DNA of 59,539 nt from JAIRVZ01 sp031553755 (GCA_031553755.1 JAVBKZ010000042.1:1-59539), one strand, 5' to 3'; positions 44,249 to 53,757 are shown, counted from the first letter of the stretch. The notes: generated from the sequence alone by a model not told the origin. Translations and numbers: made by a program.

Positions 44249-46804
44249 ATGAAAAAAATTATCTTTTCAACATTATTTCTTATCGGGTTTATCGCATATA
44301 CATTCTCCCAAAAAGAAATAAAAGTAGAATCATATCTTTCAAGCGAATTAATTCCGGTATTTGTTCCGATACAAACCGATAGTTTGAACACTTCAGAAAA
44401 AAATTATTCCGACAAAGAATTGCTTTCTACTCAAGTCGATTTTAAACAAGCTTTATATAAAAAACAGGTATTAAAAACCGATTCAGGAAGTATCGCCACC
44501 CTACCCTTTTTTGATTGGGATTCTAAAAAGCCCAAACAAGACAAAGCCATACAAATTTTGTCTTTTAATATTGACGCGGACAGATTTTGCAAAGCCAAAT
44601 TATCGGTAACATCAACCGAAATGTTTGAAATTTATGTGGATGGAGAAAAAGGAAAATCGAAAGAAACCAAAGAAACAGAATTGTCTAAATCAAAAGAAGT
44701 TACTGTCGACCTGAAACTACAACCTCGCCAATATACCATTTATATAAAAAGATTAGCTACTTTCAGGAACTTCGACAAAGCCGAAATTCAATCTGTTATT
44801 AAATTAGAAAAACAAGATACGCTTGCTCAAATCACGCTATCGACTTCCGATAAAAGAAAAATTTCGACAAACGACATGTTGGAAGGTACAAGAGTTACAG
44901 ACGCGTCAATATCTCCAAGCGGGAAATATTATACCGCGACTTTTACTACGGTCGACAATACAGGGAAAAGGACAACTAACTTTGAATTAAGGGAATTTAA
45001 AAACAATAAACTGATTTACAATTTTCCATCCTACGCGAGACCTTATTGGATGCCTTCTTCCGATAGAATTATTTATCATAAAGATGGAATAAAAAATAAA
45101 AATTTTTATGTTTTTAATGTCGCGGATTTGAGTGAAAATCTTATTGCGGAAGAAGTAGAATTTGATTGGTACAAAATTTCTCCGGATGAAACATATATGA
45201 TTTTAAGTTGCGATGAAAGTATTAAGGCTGATAAATCGGTATTCAAAAGGCATCTGTCTCCTTCCGACAGAACCGGATCGTACAGAAAAAGAACTAATCT
45301 TTTTAAATATGATTTTAATAAAAAAATGAAAGAAAGGTTAACTTTCGGCCATACATCGGTATATATTTGTGACATCAGCCACGACAGTAAATTTTTGCTT
45401 TTTATGGCTTCGAAAGAAGAACTGAAAAACAGGTTATTCGGAGACTATAAACTATACAATATGAATATCTACACAGCGGAAATAGATACGATAGCCGATG
45501 ACCCATTTATCTCAGACGCTTCATTTTCACCGGATGACAAGCAATTGCTGATTACTGGTAGTGGAGACGCTTTCAATGGTATTGGCTTGAATATCAAGGA
45601 TGGCCAGATTTCAAATAATTACGACAAGCAAATTTTTCTGATGGATTTGAAATCGAAAGAAGTTTCCACGCTTTCTAAAAATTTTAATCCCAGCATTTCG
45701 AAGTGTCATTGGTCTAAAATAGACAATAAAATATACATGAAAACAGATGACGAGGATAGGACTGTCATATATTCGTTTAATCCTAAAAACAACGGATATA
45801 AACGCCTCGGTCTCAAAGAAGATATGATTGGCGCTTTCGATATTGCCGATAATTCGCTTGACGCTGTATATACGGGTCAAAGTCTGACAAATTCGACAAG
45901 ACTTTATTCGATTGATTTAAAATCAGACAATGTTCGTTTATTGGCAGACCCTTATGCCGAACGTTTATCCGGAATCGCTGTCGGAAAAATCGAAGATTGG
46001 AATTTTACAACTTCCGATAGTACCTTAATCAAAGGAAGATGTTATTATCCTGTTGATTTTGATCCGAATAAAAAATATCCGATGATTGTATATTATTATG
46101 CGGGAGTGCACGCGACAACCAGGGTTTTTGACACGAATTATCCGTTGCATGTTTTCGCGTCATTGGGTTATATCGTATATACGCTTCAACCGAGCGGAGC
46201 TGTCGGATTCGGGCAAGAATTTTCCGCTCGCCACGTAAACGCGTGGGGAGAACCGGCGGCTCAAGAAATTATCGAAGGAACTCAAAAATTTTGTGATACG
46301 CATTCGTTCGTAGATAAAACTAAAATAGGCTGTATTGGAGCTTCTTACGGAGGATTTATGACACAATATGTACTTACGAAAACAAATATTTTCGCGACCG
46401 GAATATCACATGCCGGTATCAGTTCAATCGCGAGTTATTGGGGCGAAGGATATTGGGGATATGCTTATAGCGGAACGGCTACCGCGGGAAATTTCCCGTG
46501 GAACAATCCGAAATTATACACCGAACAAAGTCCTCTTTTCCATGCTGATAAAATCAATAGCCCACTACTTTTACTTCACGGTGGTGTTGATACCAACGTT
46601 CCGCTTGGCGAAAGTATTCAAATGTTCAACGCTTTAAAACTGCTTGGCAAAACGGTTGAGTTCATTGAAATTGAAGGAGAAAACCATGTTATCAGCGCTT
46701 ACAAAAAACGGTTGGAATGGCACGACACGATTTTCGCATGGTTTGCTAAATGGTTGAAAAACGAGCCGGAATGGTGGACAGATCTTTATGAGAAGAAACC
46801 GTAG
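44249..46804 (+). CDS. Secreted S9 prolyl oligopeptidase-family peptidase
   Basis: 851 residues with a signal peptide (about 1-20). The N-terminal half (about 25-560) is a beta-propeller-like region with repeated TolB/WD-type strands (ATFTTVDNTGKRTTNFELRE; ASFSPDDKQLLITGSG). The C-terminal alpha/beta hydrolase carries S699 in GASYGGFM, D781 in LHGGVDTNVPLG and H813 in EGENHVIS. It probably cleaves peptides in the periplasm. Its last 59 bp overlap the convergent L,D-transpeptidase gene. Confidence 0.93.
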   Translation: MKKIIFSTLFLIGFIAYTFSQKEIKVESYLSSELIPVFVPIQTDSLNTSEKNYSDKELLSTQVDFKQALYKKQVLKTDSGSIATLPFFDWDSKKPKQDKAIQILSFNIDADRFCKAKLSVTSTEMFEIYVDGEKGKSKETKETELSKSKEVTVDLKLQPRQYTIYIKRLATFRNFDKAEIQSVIKLEKQDTLAQITLSTSDKRKISTNDMLEGTRVTDASISPSGKYYTATFTTVDNTGKRTTNFELREFKNNKLIYNFPSYARPYWMPSSDRIIYHKDGIKNKNFYVFNVADLSENLIAEEVEFDWYKISPDETYMILSCDESIKADKSVFKRHLSPSDRTGSYRKRTNLFKYDFNKKMKERLTFGHTSVYICDISHDSKFLLFMASKEELKNRLFGDYKLYNMNIYTAEIDTIADDPFISDASFSPDDKQLLITGSGDAFNGIGLNIKDGQISNNYDKQIFLMDLKSKEVSTLSKNFNPSISKCHWSKIDNKIYMKTDDEDRTVIYSFNPKNNGYKRLGLKEDMIGAFDIADNSLDAVYTGQSLTNSTRLYSIDLKSDNVRLLADPYAERLSGIAVGKIEDWNFTTSDSTLIKGRCYYPVDFDPNKKYPMIVYYYAGVHATTRVFDTNYPLHVFASLGYIVYTLQPSGAVGFGQEFSARHVNAWGEPAAQEIIEGTQKFCDTHSFVDKTKIGCIGASYGGFMTQYVLTKTNIFATGISHAGISSIASYWGEGYWGYAYSGTATAGNFPWNNPKLYTEQSPLFHADKINSPLLLLHGGVDTNVPLGESIQMFNALKLLGKTVEFIEIEGENHVISAYKKRLEWHDTIFAWFAKWLKNEPEWWTDLYEKKP

Positions 46805-47495
46805 ATAAAATCGGACTTTGAGTCAAATAATCCGGATCGTTAGCGTAAATAAAAACAAGAGAACCTTCTTTGATCGTATTGATAATCGGTTTACAAATAT
46901 TCAGGGGCAAAGCCGGACATCCGAGACTGCGCCCCAAACGGCCCGAAGCGGAAATAAAGGAAGGATCGCAATAAGCGGCGCCATGTATAACAATAGCGCG
47001 GTCTTTCGCTTTATCATTGATTCCTTTTTCCAAACCATCCAACACCAAAGAATATCCGTTTTTTCCTTGATACGTATTTTTAGTCAGGAAAAAACCTAAA
47101 GAACTCTTATACGATCCGTTTTCATTCGAAAAAGAAGTAGCGAAATTTCCTCCGCTGTTGCGTCCGTGAGAAACATAAGACTCATGTAAAAGTTTTCTGT
47201 TATCAATATCAAGTACATATAAACGTTTTTCCGTCGATGGTTTTGTGTAATCGATAAGTGTTAGAATTCCTTTATGAAGGACATCAATTTTTTCGTAGCC
47301 AGCAATTGCTTGCAAGAAAGCCCTGTAATTAACAATACCATCTAAAGACATTTCGGTGTAAAGTTGCCGGTATGATATTTTTGTAGTGTCTGGTAAAATT
47401 GCATTACCGGAATTTTTTCCGGATTCAATATTTCTACCTCCCTGAAATAAAACCAATAAAACAGGAAATATAATGTAAACTATTTTTTTCTTCAT
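46746..47495 (-). CDS. L,D-transpeptidase catalytic-domain protein (YkuD_2 type)
   Basis: 249 residues with an N-terminal hydrophobic signal. The YkuD_2 catalytic motif is RAIVIHGAAYC followed by GRLGRSLGCPALP, with the active cysteine in SLGCP. It is likely periplasmic and acts on peptidoglycan peptides. Its start is 14 bp after the stop of the other L,D-transpeptidase, so they form an operon. Its end overlaps the S9 peptidase gene by 59 bp. Confidence 0.88.
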   Translation of the reverse strand: MKKKIVYIIFPVLLVLFQGGRNIESGKNSGNAILPDTTKISYRQLYTEMSLDGIVNYRAFLQAIAGYEKIDVLHKGILTLIDYTKPSTEKRLYVLDIDNRKLLHESYVSHGRNSGGNFATSFSNENGSYKSSLGFFLTKNTYQGKNGYSLVLDGLEKGINDKAKDRAIVIHGAAYCDPSFISASGRLGRSLGCPALPLNICKPIINTIKEGSLVFIYANDPDYLTQSPILSTVSSHKDLSTIPARFSTI

Positions 47496-47509
47496 TACAT
47501 TAAAAAAAC

Positions 47510-48520
47510 TTATTCAATAACAATCACAAGGCTTTCTCCTACCGGGGCCCAATCAAAAATAAACTTACTGTGGGAAGTCGCGTTGCGCACACACATGTGC
47601 GAACGAGGAGTAGTGCCCAACGTCGGGCTATATTCAATCATCGTTTTACGAGGCACATTTACCGGAACTCCATGAATGTATCCTCCGTTGCAGAACCGGT
47701 TGGCATAAGGAGCGAATCCTCCTGTTGCTGTCGAATTATCTTCCAGGTATATCATTTTTTCTTTTTTCTCTTGAATAACGAAAATTCCCAATGGAGTTTC
47801 CTGCATGTGGGGAGGTTTATGTAATCCTGTCGTTGCCGGATTCATACTTCTTACCAACCATTTTTCTTCAACTTTTTCGAATGTGGCTATGTTTTGATTC
47901 GTCCGGTCTACCAACATTACTTTCCGGAATGCTACGGTATCCGGCAAAAAGCGAATATATTTACGGGGAATATTCCAGTTTCCATCAAAATAAATAGTAG
48001 AAGACTTGATTAATGAAGTTGTATCTATTTCTACTTTAACCAACGAACCGTCTAATGCATAACGCATTGGTGTTACCGAATCTGTTATCGCGAACAACGG
48101 AATTCCTTCGTAACGTTCAATACCGAAAGTATCAGTAACATTTTTATAACTGTTTCTTTTAAAAACATCAACGAGAGGAGCTTCCCCATTTTTATTTTTC
48201 CTGTTTTGTAGAATTCCATACGAAGAAGGACTTTCCTGAATAGAATCTACCAAAACGAGCATTTTTTTTATTTTTTCCCACTGGAATATCCTGACCGTAT
48301 CTTTATAAGGATAAGTATCCTCTAACGTGTATTTATCATACAAAAAATCTTTTTCTATGATTGCTTCCCTTACTTTAACTTCTTGCGGAACAGAATCTCT
48401 TTTTTCAGGAATATTTTCCGCAACTGGATATTTCGATGTATTATCGTTACAAGACACAACACCAAAAACTGTTCCAAACAGTATGATAATCGTAATAATT
48501 GCCGGACGAAAATTCGACAT
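47510..48520 (-). CDS. L,D-transpeptidase lipoprotein (YkuD domain)
   Basis: 336 residues from the ATG at 48520 (MSNFRPAIITIIILFG); the in-frame ATG at 48571 lies in the promoter box and was rejected. Lipobox-like VVSC is near residue 20-23. The YkuD domain has GYIHGVPVNVPRKT and TTPRSHMCVRNATS, the H-x-S-H-x-C-x-R pattern with catalytic cysteine. It makes 3-3 cross-links or attaches proteins to peptidoglycan in the family. It is the first gene of a two-gene operon. Confidence 0.9.
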   Translation of the reverse strand: MSNFRPAIITIIILFGTVFGVVSCNDNTSKYPVAENIPEKRDSVPQEVKVREAIIEKDFLYDKYTLEDTYPYKDTVRIFQWEKIKKMLVLVDSIQESPSSYGILQNRKNKNGEAPLVDVFKRNSYKNVTDTFGIERYEGIPLFAITDSVTPMRYALDGSLVKVEIDTTSLIKSSTIYFDGNWNIPRKYIRFLPDTVAFRKVMLVDRTNQNIATFEKVEEKWLVRSMNPATTGLHKPPHMQETPLGIFVIQEKKEKMIYLEDNSTATGGFAPYANRFCNGGYIHGVPVNVPRKTMIEYSPTLGTTPRSHMCVRNATSHSKFIFDWAPVGESLVIVIE

Positions 48521-48568
48521 AATAGCTTTAAAATTTAGGAAGTAAAGATAACTGTAAAAAATATAGTA

Positions 48569-48576
48569 CAAAAATA
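48569..48576 (-). promoter_or_regulatory. -7 box of the L,D-transpeptidase operon
   Basis: On the minus strand the sequence is TATTTTTG, about 49 bp before the ATG at 48520. Confidence 0.5.
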
Positions 48577-48578
48577 GT

Positions 48579-48944
48579 TTAAGATATTTTATTGATTTGT
48601 TCTACCGATAAACCTGTCAATTCAGCTATCATTTCAACAGAAAGTCCTTTTTTCAGACAGTTTTGAGCTATTTCTATTTTATTTTTCTTGATACCAATCT
48701 CTATACCTTCTTCTTTCGCCAAATCAACAGCGCTACGAACATCCTCATATTCTAATATACTTTTTCTGTAGGATTCCATTTCTTCCAATGTTAATTTTGA
48801 AACATCTGTCGCCCTAAATAACATATCAAAAATTCTACCTTGCAATTCTGGCGGTCGATTTTCTAATGAAGATAATTGCTTTAATAAATACACCCAACGG
48901 TCGAAATTTGTTTCCAATTCTTCAATATTTTTTTCGAATTTAGG
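48579..48944 (-). pseudogene. Rpn-family nuclease/transposase, C-terminal fragment
   Basis: About 120 codons at the end of a recombination-promoting nuclease (Rpn/PD-(D/E)xK transposase-like) gene: NIEELETNFDRWVYLLKQLS, then LTLEEMESYRKSILEYEDVR, and a C-terminal helix-turn-helix-like IAELTGLSVEQINKI. The frame runs upstream to a stop at 48945-48947, with no start before ATG 48917. The N-terminal nuclease core, which should precede it, is missing. The break lies within 10-50 bp of repeat copy E. Confidence 0.8.
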
Positions 48945-48954
48945 CTATAAATGA

Positions 48955-49029
48955 ACACCCCTCTCCAAACGCATAAAATCGGGCGCAAGCTACTCCCTCT
49001 CCACAAGAGAGGGCAGGGGGAGAGGTTTT
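48955..49029 (+). repeat. G/C-rich palindromic repeat copy E, beside the Rpn fragment
   Basis: CTCCCTCTCCACAAGAGAGG followed by GCAGGGGGAGAGGTTTT at 48993-49029, a variant of copies A-D with a longer stem (CCCTCT/AGAGGG). A partial copy, CACCCCTCTCCAAA, lies at 48955-48968. The rest of the gap to 49135 contains scattered words (CCGTGTTATCTGTGTGC) but no gene. Confidence 0.75.
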
Positions 49030-49135
49030 AATTCGCTCAATAAGTGTTTTTAAGTCTAAATAAGTTCTTCCGTGTTATCTGTGTGCTATTTTAGCGACTT
49101 AATAGATTGCGGATCAAGTCCTCAATGACGAATAA

Positions 49136-51598
49136 TTATTGACTTAATTCTTTCAATAAAGGAAATGAAAGCGTTATTCCCCATGCGGAAAATTTAGCAG
49201 AATCGAAAGATGTGAAAATGCCGACAGAACCTACAACCGGAATATCGACAGAATATCCCCACTCTGTGTAACAAGTTTTTTGAGGAGTATGTAAAAACTT
49301 AGCATGCAGAGCTTCTCCAAGCATTTTCCCTTGTAAAAAAGGCAAATATTTTAACATTAAATATTGCGTATGATAATTTACAGAAATTTGAGTCCAGTTT
49401 TTATTAGTTGAATATTTATAATAATCTAACAACATATAAGTTTGTTCGAAAGTTTTTCCTGTAAATAATTGATGAGCAGAATTAAAATGATGATAATCAA
49501 TATAATTAAACTCATTTTTATTAAGAAAACTCCCTACCCCGATTTCATAATTCAAATAATCGAATATATTCAATTTGATTTGTTGTGAAATCGTTCCTTC
49601 CATTTTGATAAATTTCGAAGGATTATCTGCTAAACCTTGAACTCCTTGTTTATAAGAAAGATTAAATGTCGGAAAACGTGATTTCAGGTATTGTTTTTGT
49701 CCTTTTTTATTGATGAAATAATAATATTCCGGAGTATATTTCAAAGACACAGAAATCGCGTTTAATCCTGTATAAAAGGCATTTAAATTATCCGGATAAA
49801 CCGGAATATTCGGTTTCGCGTCGGCAGATTTTCCGAAAAAACTATACGTTGTGTTGTTGTTTAATTGATTTCTTTTCGCTGTTTCCAATTCCAAATCTAA
49901 AGATAAACCATTGAAAACATCAATTTTATTACCGATTTTCAAGTAATTATTTTCATAATATTTCGCGTTATTAACTCCCATAAACAGGGAATAAAGCGCG
50001 TTTTCAATACGCAACATTCCGGCATTTCCACTATAATCTTCCGTTAAAGAGCCTACTGAAAATTTCAATTCTCCTAATTTCAAACGCGAATAATTATAAT
50101 CGGCATCAAGTTTCCAACTCAACGATTTACGAGCGGTTGTCCAGTAAATTTCAGGATTTATCTGCCATAAAGAATAATCATTCCTACGGATTCCGAATTT
50201 CAGTTTTTGCCCCAACCAAAAACCATCGACAAAATTATATTCAGGAAAAATCCGTATCAATCCTCCATATTGCACAGAAAAGCGAGTCGAATCTCCTCCT
50301 ATTTTTCCTCCCCAAAAAACATCCGATGGTTTGAATGAAGCGTTATTTCGTTCTTTCTTCAACGAATCAGCAATAGCCTGCACAGTATCTTTCCTCACAT
50401 AACTCAATTTTTCTTCTTCATTGAGCGTGGTTTTACGTATTTGAGTCCAAAAAATCGAATCGCGTGAATTTGCCAAAGAATCAGATTCTATCTTGTATTT
50501 GTCATCCGGTTTGATTTCTAAAGCAGTTTTCTTCTTCCGATTTGTTTTATTCGTTTGTCTATTTTCCTGATAATCAGATTTTTTAATATCCAAATATTTA
50601 ATAGAAGATAAATAATCGAAAAAACCGGAAAGTCCCATAAACGAAATATTCATTTTAATGTAGTACGAAGTCGGCAAATATACACCCGGTAAAACCTGGC
50701 TATACGTAACATCGAAAGTGCGAGTTCCCATATATCCGTGAGTCGTTAACTCCGCGTGACGGATGTCCCAACTATTTTCGGCTATATAAAGATAACCTTC
50801 CATCAATAAAGGGTCTTTTAATTTTGGAATTATTTTGATTTTATTGATAACTTCTCCACCCAAATCATCATATCCTTCATACCTGAATTTATATTTTGAA
50901 AATGCTTTCGGATTCAGTGGCGACATGAGGTTTCCCAACATCGGATTGTAAAGATTAGAAGTGACGCATCCCATCACCTCTTTCGAATCGAAATTATCAG
51001 GAATCGTACTCGAAAACGCCAATACTTTCTGGACATACTTATCGGGAGTTTCGTATTTAATTTCGCTATAAGATTCCTGCAAAAACAATTTATCCTGATA
51101 CAATTTTACCTCTCCGGCGGGAGCCATTTTTTCCCAGATTTTAGGGACAATTACTTTTCCCGATCCTTTCAGATAAGTTTCCGACACATAAGATTCGACC
51201 AACGATAAATGGTAAGGCGCTCTTTCTATTGCTTTCCTCATTATTTCATATGCCGGATCTTCGAGGTTGTCGACAACAACTTCTCTAAGTATAAAATCTT
51301 TCGACCGCAATTCGATCTTAAAATATTTTTTTTCTTCTCCTGAAATAGTAAACGACAAAGAATCGGGTTCATATCCTAAACAACGGATTTTGCAATGATA
51401 ACTGCCGGAAGGAAGAGTAACTGAAAAATCGCCGTTTTCGTTACAAACCAATCCTTGTTTATTTTCTATGATATATATCGTTGAACCAACAACCGGTTCT
51501 CCGGTTTTATCAACAATTTTTCCTGTAAAATTTTGAGAAAAAGAAAATGAATTACAAACGGCCAATAATAAAACAGCAATCAAATTTCGTATTAACAT
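49136..51598 (-). CDS. DUF5686 family protein with carboxypeptidase-regulatory-like domain
   Basis: 820 residues from the ATG at 51598 (MLIRNLIAVLLLAV), whose signal peptide fits better than the start 17 codons upstream. A carboxypeptidase D regulatory-like beta-sandwich is at about 20-105 (FTGKIVDKTGEPVVGSTIYI; VCNENGDFSVTLPSGSYHCK). The DUF5686 region and a long barrel-like C-terminus follow, ending WGITLSFPLL. It is the long-form paralogue of the gene at 5241-7493. Function unknown; envelope location inferred. It has a consensus promoter. Confidence 0.88.
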   Translation of the reverse strand: MLIRNLIAVLLLAVCNSFSFSQNFTGKIVDKTGEPVVGSTIYIIENKQGLVCNENGDFSVTLPSGSYHCKIRCLGYEPDSLSFTISGEEKKYFKIELRSKDFILREVVVDNLEDPAYEIMRKAIERAPYHLSLVESYVSETYLKGSGKVIVPKIWEKMAPAGEVKLYQDKLFLQESYSEIKYETPDKYVQKVLAFSSTIPDNFDSKEVMGCVTSNLYNPMLGNLMSPLNPKAFSKYKFRYEGYDDLGGEVINKIKIIPKLKDPLLMEGYLYIAENSWDIRHAELTTHGYMGTRTFDVTYSQVLPGVYLPTSYYIKMNISFMGLSGFFDYLSSIKYLDIKKSDYQENRQTNKTNRKKKTALEIKPDDKYKIESDSLANSRDSIFWTQIRKTTLNEEEKLSYVRKDTVQAIADSLKKERNNASFKPSDVFWGGKIGGDSTRFSVQYGGLIRIFPEYNFVDGFWLGQKLKFGIRRNDYSLWQINPEIYWTTARKSLSWKLDADYNYSRLKLGELKFSVGSLTEDYSGNAGMLRIENALYSLFMGVNNAKYYENNYLKIGNKIDVFNGLSLDLELETAKRNQLNNNTTYSFFGKSADAKPNIPVYPDNLNAFYTGLNAISVSLKYTPEYYYFINKKGQKQYLKSRFPTFNLSYKQGVQGLADNPSKFIKMEGTISQQIKLNIFDYLNYEIGVGSFLNKNEFNYIDYHHFNSAHQLFTGKTFEQTYMLLDYYKYSTNKNWTQISVNYHTQYLMLKYLPFLQGKMLGEALHAKFLHTPQKTCYTEWGYSVDIPVVGSVGIFTSFDSAKFSAWGITLSFPLLKELSQ

Positions 51599-51636
51599 CC
51601 GATTTTTTTTGATATTTTTATTTGAAAATAATATAG

Positions 51637-51668
51637 CAAACTTAATCAAAATCCCAATAAAATCAAAT
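51637..51668 (-). promoter_or_regulatory. Promoter of the long DUF5686 gene
   Basis: On the minus strand TTTG (51668-51665) and TAAGTTTG (51644-51637) lie 24 bp apart start to start. The chosen ATG is 39 bp downstream. Confidence 0.65.
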
Positions 51669-51721
51669 GTTCATACCCTAACTTAATTTTGTAAAAAAAC
51701 ATTTTATTATATGATTTGTTG

Positions 51722-51729
51722 TATATTTG
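51722..51729 (+). promoter_or_regulatory. -7 box of the 51760-52821 pair
   Basis: TATATTTG, 30 bp before the ATG at 51760. Confidence 0.5.
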
Positions 51730-51759
51730 TAGCAGAAATTTGCCGATTTTAATGTTGAT

Positions 51760-52074
51760 ATGAGGAAGTGTTTACCTTTAATAGTCCTTTTGGCATCCAT
51801 GAGTATTCCGGTTTTGGTTTTTTCTCAAGAAACAAAACCGAAAATAACAATTGTTGATACCGACCGGACTACTATTGAGTTAACCATCGTTGGGAATAAG
51901 TTGAATGTGGAAAATGCTCCTGTTGGCAAAAAAATTCAAATTTTCAGCGTTATCGGATTGAAAGTCGCTGAAATTGAGATGAAAAACCAATCCGGAGAAT
52001 ACACTTTGAATATACCCAAAGGCTATTACATACTGAAGTTTGGCGAGACTGCTCGAAAGATCGCAATCCGGTAA
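51760..52074 (+). CDS. Small secreted protein resembling a lone T9SS sorting domain
   Basis: 104 residues. After a signal peptide (about 1-22, ending VFSQ) almost the whole mature part looks like a Por-type C-terminal sorting domain: GKKIQIFSVIGLKVAEIEM, then SGEYTLNIPKGYYILKFG and ARKIAIR at the end. No cargo domain is present. It starts a two-gene unit with the DUF2490 gene 12 bp downstream. It could be an adaptor, decoy or a small structural protein; none is shown. Confidence 0.6.
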   Translation: MRKCLPLIVLLASMSIPVLVFSQETKPKITIVDTDRTTIELTIVGNKLNVENAPVGKKIQIFSVIGLKVAEIEMKNQSGEYTLNIPKGYYILKFGETARKIAIR

Positions 52075-52086
52075 TAGTTTAAATTT

Positions 52087-52821
52087 ATGAGTAAAAATCC
52101 GTTGTCCGACATGTTATTTGTAACATGGTTGGCTTTATTTTTCTTTTCAGGCATTAATCATATCTTTTCTCAGACAACTTCCGATGCTCAATTATGGATG
52201 GACGCGGAATTGAATTATACTCACAAAAATAAATATTTATTTCAAAATGAGGTCAGCGCGCAAACGCTTTTGGCGGGAGACGGGCATTGGTTTAGCCTTA
52301 GCAACACAATGGCTTTCGAATGGAATCTCAACCCGCATATTGATTTAATGACATCCGTTCCTTTTTCTTATACACATCAACAAAACGCGAGAAGCACTTA
52401 TGAAATCAGGACAATGGTTGGTTCCAGGATTTACTTCACTCCTACCCTACGCCCTCAAGTAAGGTTGTTGTTACGTTTCGAAGAACGTTGGGCTTATGAC
52501 AACAATACTGAAGAATGGGATATCGGTAACCGTTTTCGTATTCGTGGAGAATTTATTTATCCCCTGAATAAAAATTCTTATTTCGAAGACAATATGTGGT
52601 ATGGACTCTCTTATGCCGAAATTTTCCTTTCAACCTCAAAAGATATTTCCGAACGTTTTGCCAATCGTTCCCGTTTCAGCATCGGATGTGGTTATCGCCT
52701 GACATACAAACTTCGTTTCGAAGGAATATATACCTGCCAATTTTCACGCAATACAATTGATGATGATTTCGACTCGGTAAGTAACATCATTCGTTTAAGA
52801 TTAAAATATTATTTTAAGTAA
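52087..52821 (+). CDS. DUF2490 outer-membrane protein
   Basis: 244 residues with a signal peptide. It has the DUF2490 pattern of alternating barrel strands (QLWMDAELNYTHKNKYLFQN; RPQVRLLLRFEERWAYDN; WDIGNRFRIRGEFIYPL) and ends LRLKYYFK, a typical outer-membrane C-terminus with terminal aromatic residue. The function is unknown. It follows the small secreted gene by 12 bp. Its last bases adjoin the start of the mosaic island. Confidence 0.85.
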   Translation: MSKNPLSDMLFVTWLALFFFSGINHIFSQTTSDAQLWMDAELNYTHKNKYLFQNEVSAQTLLAGDGHWFSLSNTMAFEWNLNPHIDLMTSVPFSYTHQQNARSTYEIRTMVGSRIYFTPTLRPQVRLLLRFEERWAYDNNTEEWDIGNRFRIRGEFIYPLNKNSYFEDNMWYGLSYAEIFLSTSKDISERFANRSRFSIGCGYRLTYKLRFEGIYTCQFSRNTIDDDFDSVSNIIRLRLKYYFK

Positions 52822-53014
52822 ATTTCCTAAGCACATGACAAAAACACACATTACGATGGCAACAAAGGATAGAACCGATGGACTCATTACTCATCTTAAA
52901 AAGCATCTTTAAATAGACTGCGTGCGATCTTTTACGCATTCGAGCGCACAAATTATATTCTTTTTCGTATTTTAGCCGTTGAATTTCTTCTTCGGAGAAA
53001 TTTAAAGTAAGCAT
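52814..53014 (-). pseudogene. IS630-type transposase, N-terminal fragment
   Basis: From the ATG at 53014 the frame reads MLTLNFSEEEIQRLKYEKEY then ARMRKRSHAVYLKMLFKMSN, resembling the first helix-turn-helix of IS630 transposases. Homology is lost after LCCHRN, about 55 residues in, and the frame stops at 52814. The rest of the transposase is absent. It covers the N-terminal part that is missing from the IS630 remnant at 38940-39890. Confidence 0.6.
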
Positions 53015-53050
53015 CTGATATAGGGTTTCGTCACCACAAAGATGCTTACT
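53006..53050. repeat. 11-bp inverted repeat across the IS630 start
   Basis: AGTAAGCATCT (53006-53016) and AGATGCTTACT (53040-53050) are a perfect pair with a 23-base loop. The arm covers the putative start codon and the segment may mark the element end. Confidence 0.6.
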
Positions 53051-53059
53051 TTTTATTTT

Positions 53060-53752
53060 GTACAAAAATTGACCGAGAGAAGTATAATAACCTCTTTTGC
53101 CTGAAATTTATAATACCAGCAAATGGGCTACGGGTCATCCACTCATTGGCTATCGCCATATTGATAATCTTTTTGAAACATTTCATATACCGGATGACTG
53201 TATTTTGTTGGTATTTCTTTTCAATTTTCAGATAAACCTCAAAATTGCGGACAAATTCAGTATTGACTTCGTGTAACATTAAATCATCTTGTTGATATTT
53301 GATTTTGATGAGTTCACCCAAATAACGGCAGCATGATTCATAACGCCTGATAGTAATATCCACGTAATCAATACCAATCAACTGTCTGCATTCCTCATTG
53401 TGTTGACGAAATATACTTAACAAAGTTTTTCGGGTTTCATCATCCGTCCCGAGAAATTTATTTTTGATAATCTCCGCTGTGATAAGTTTACCTGTAGATT
53501 CCAGTTCATGAAAGATTTGAGAAATACGATAGCGAGATTTTTCTATAAAATCATTCAGTTCGCGAGATTTTTTATCCTTTGCGCGGGAGCACTCTTTGGC
53601 TTGGCTCCACATGTCAGGGTTAACACTCATCTTTGTTCTGATTTCGACTCTTTCCCCATTTACAGTGATTCTTAGGGAAACTGCTACTTCTCCGTTTTTC
53701 AGGAGTTGGTTCTTTTTTGTCAAAAAGTCACCTTAAAAGAATTTCTTTTCAT
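53060..53752 (-). pseudogene. Tyrosine integrase, truncated and frameshifted
   Basis: The start should be the ATG at 53752 (MKRNSFKVTF), but a missing base near 53725 breaks the frame, which resumes as TKKNQLLKNGEVAVSLRITV. It has the arm-type DNA-binding domain (about 1-90; NPDMWSQAKECSRAKDKKSR) and the SAM-like core-binding domain (about 110-210; EVNTEFVRNFEVYLKIEKKY). Homology ends at ANEWMTRSPFAGI near 53100. The whole catalytic domain with its R-H-R-Y residues is missing, replaced by IS630 sequence. It cannot catalyse integration. Confidence 0.88.
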
Positions 53753-53757
53753 TTTAA

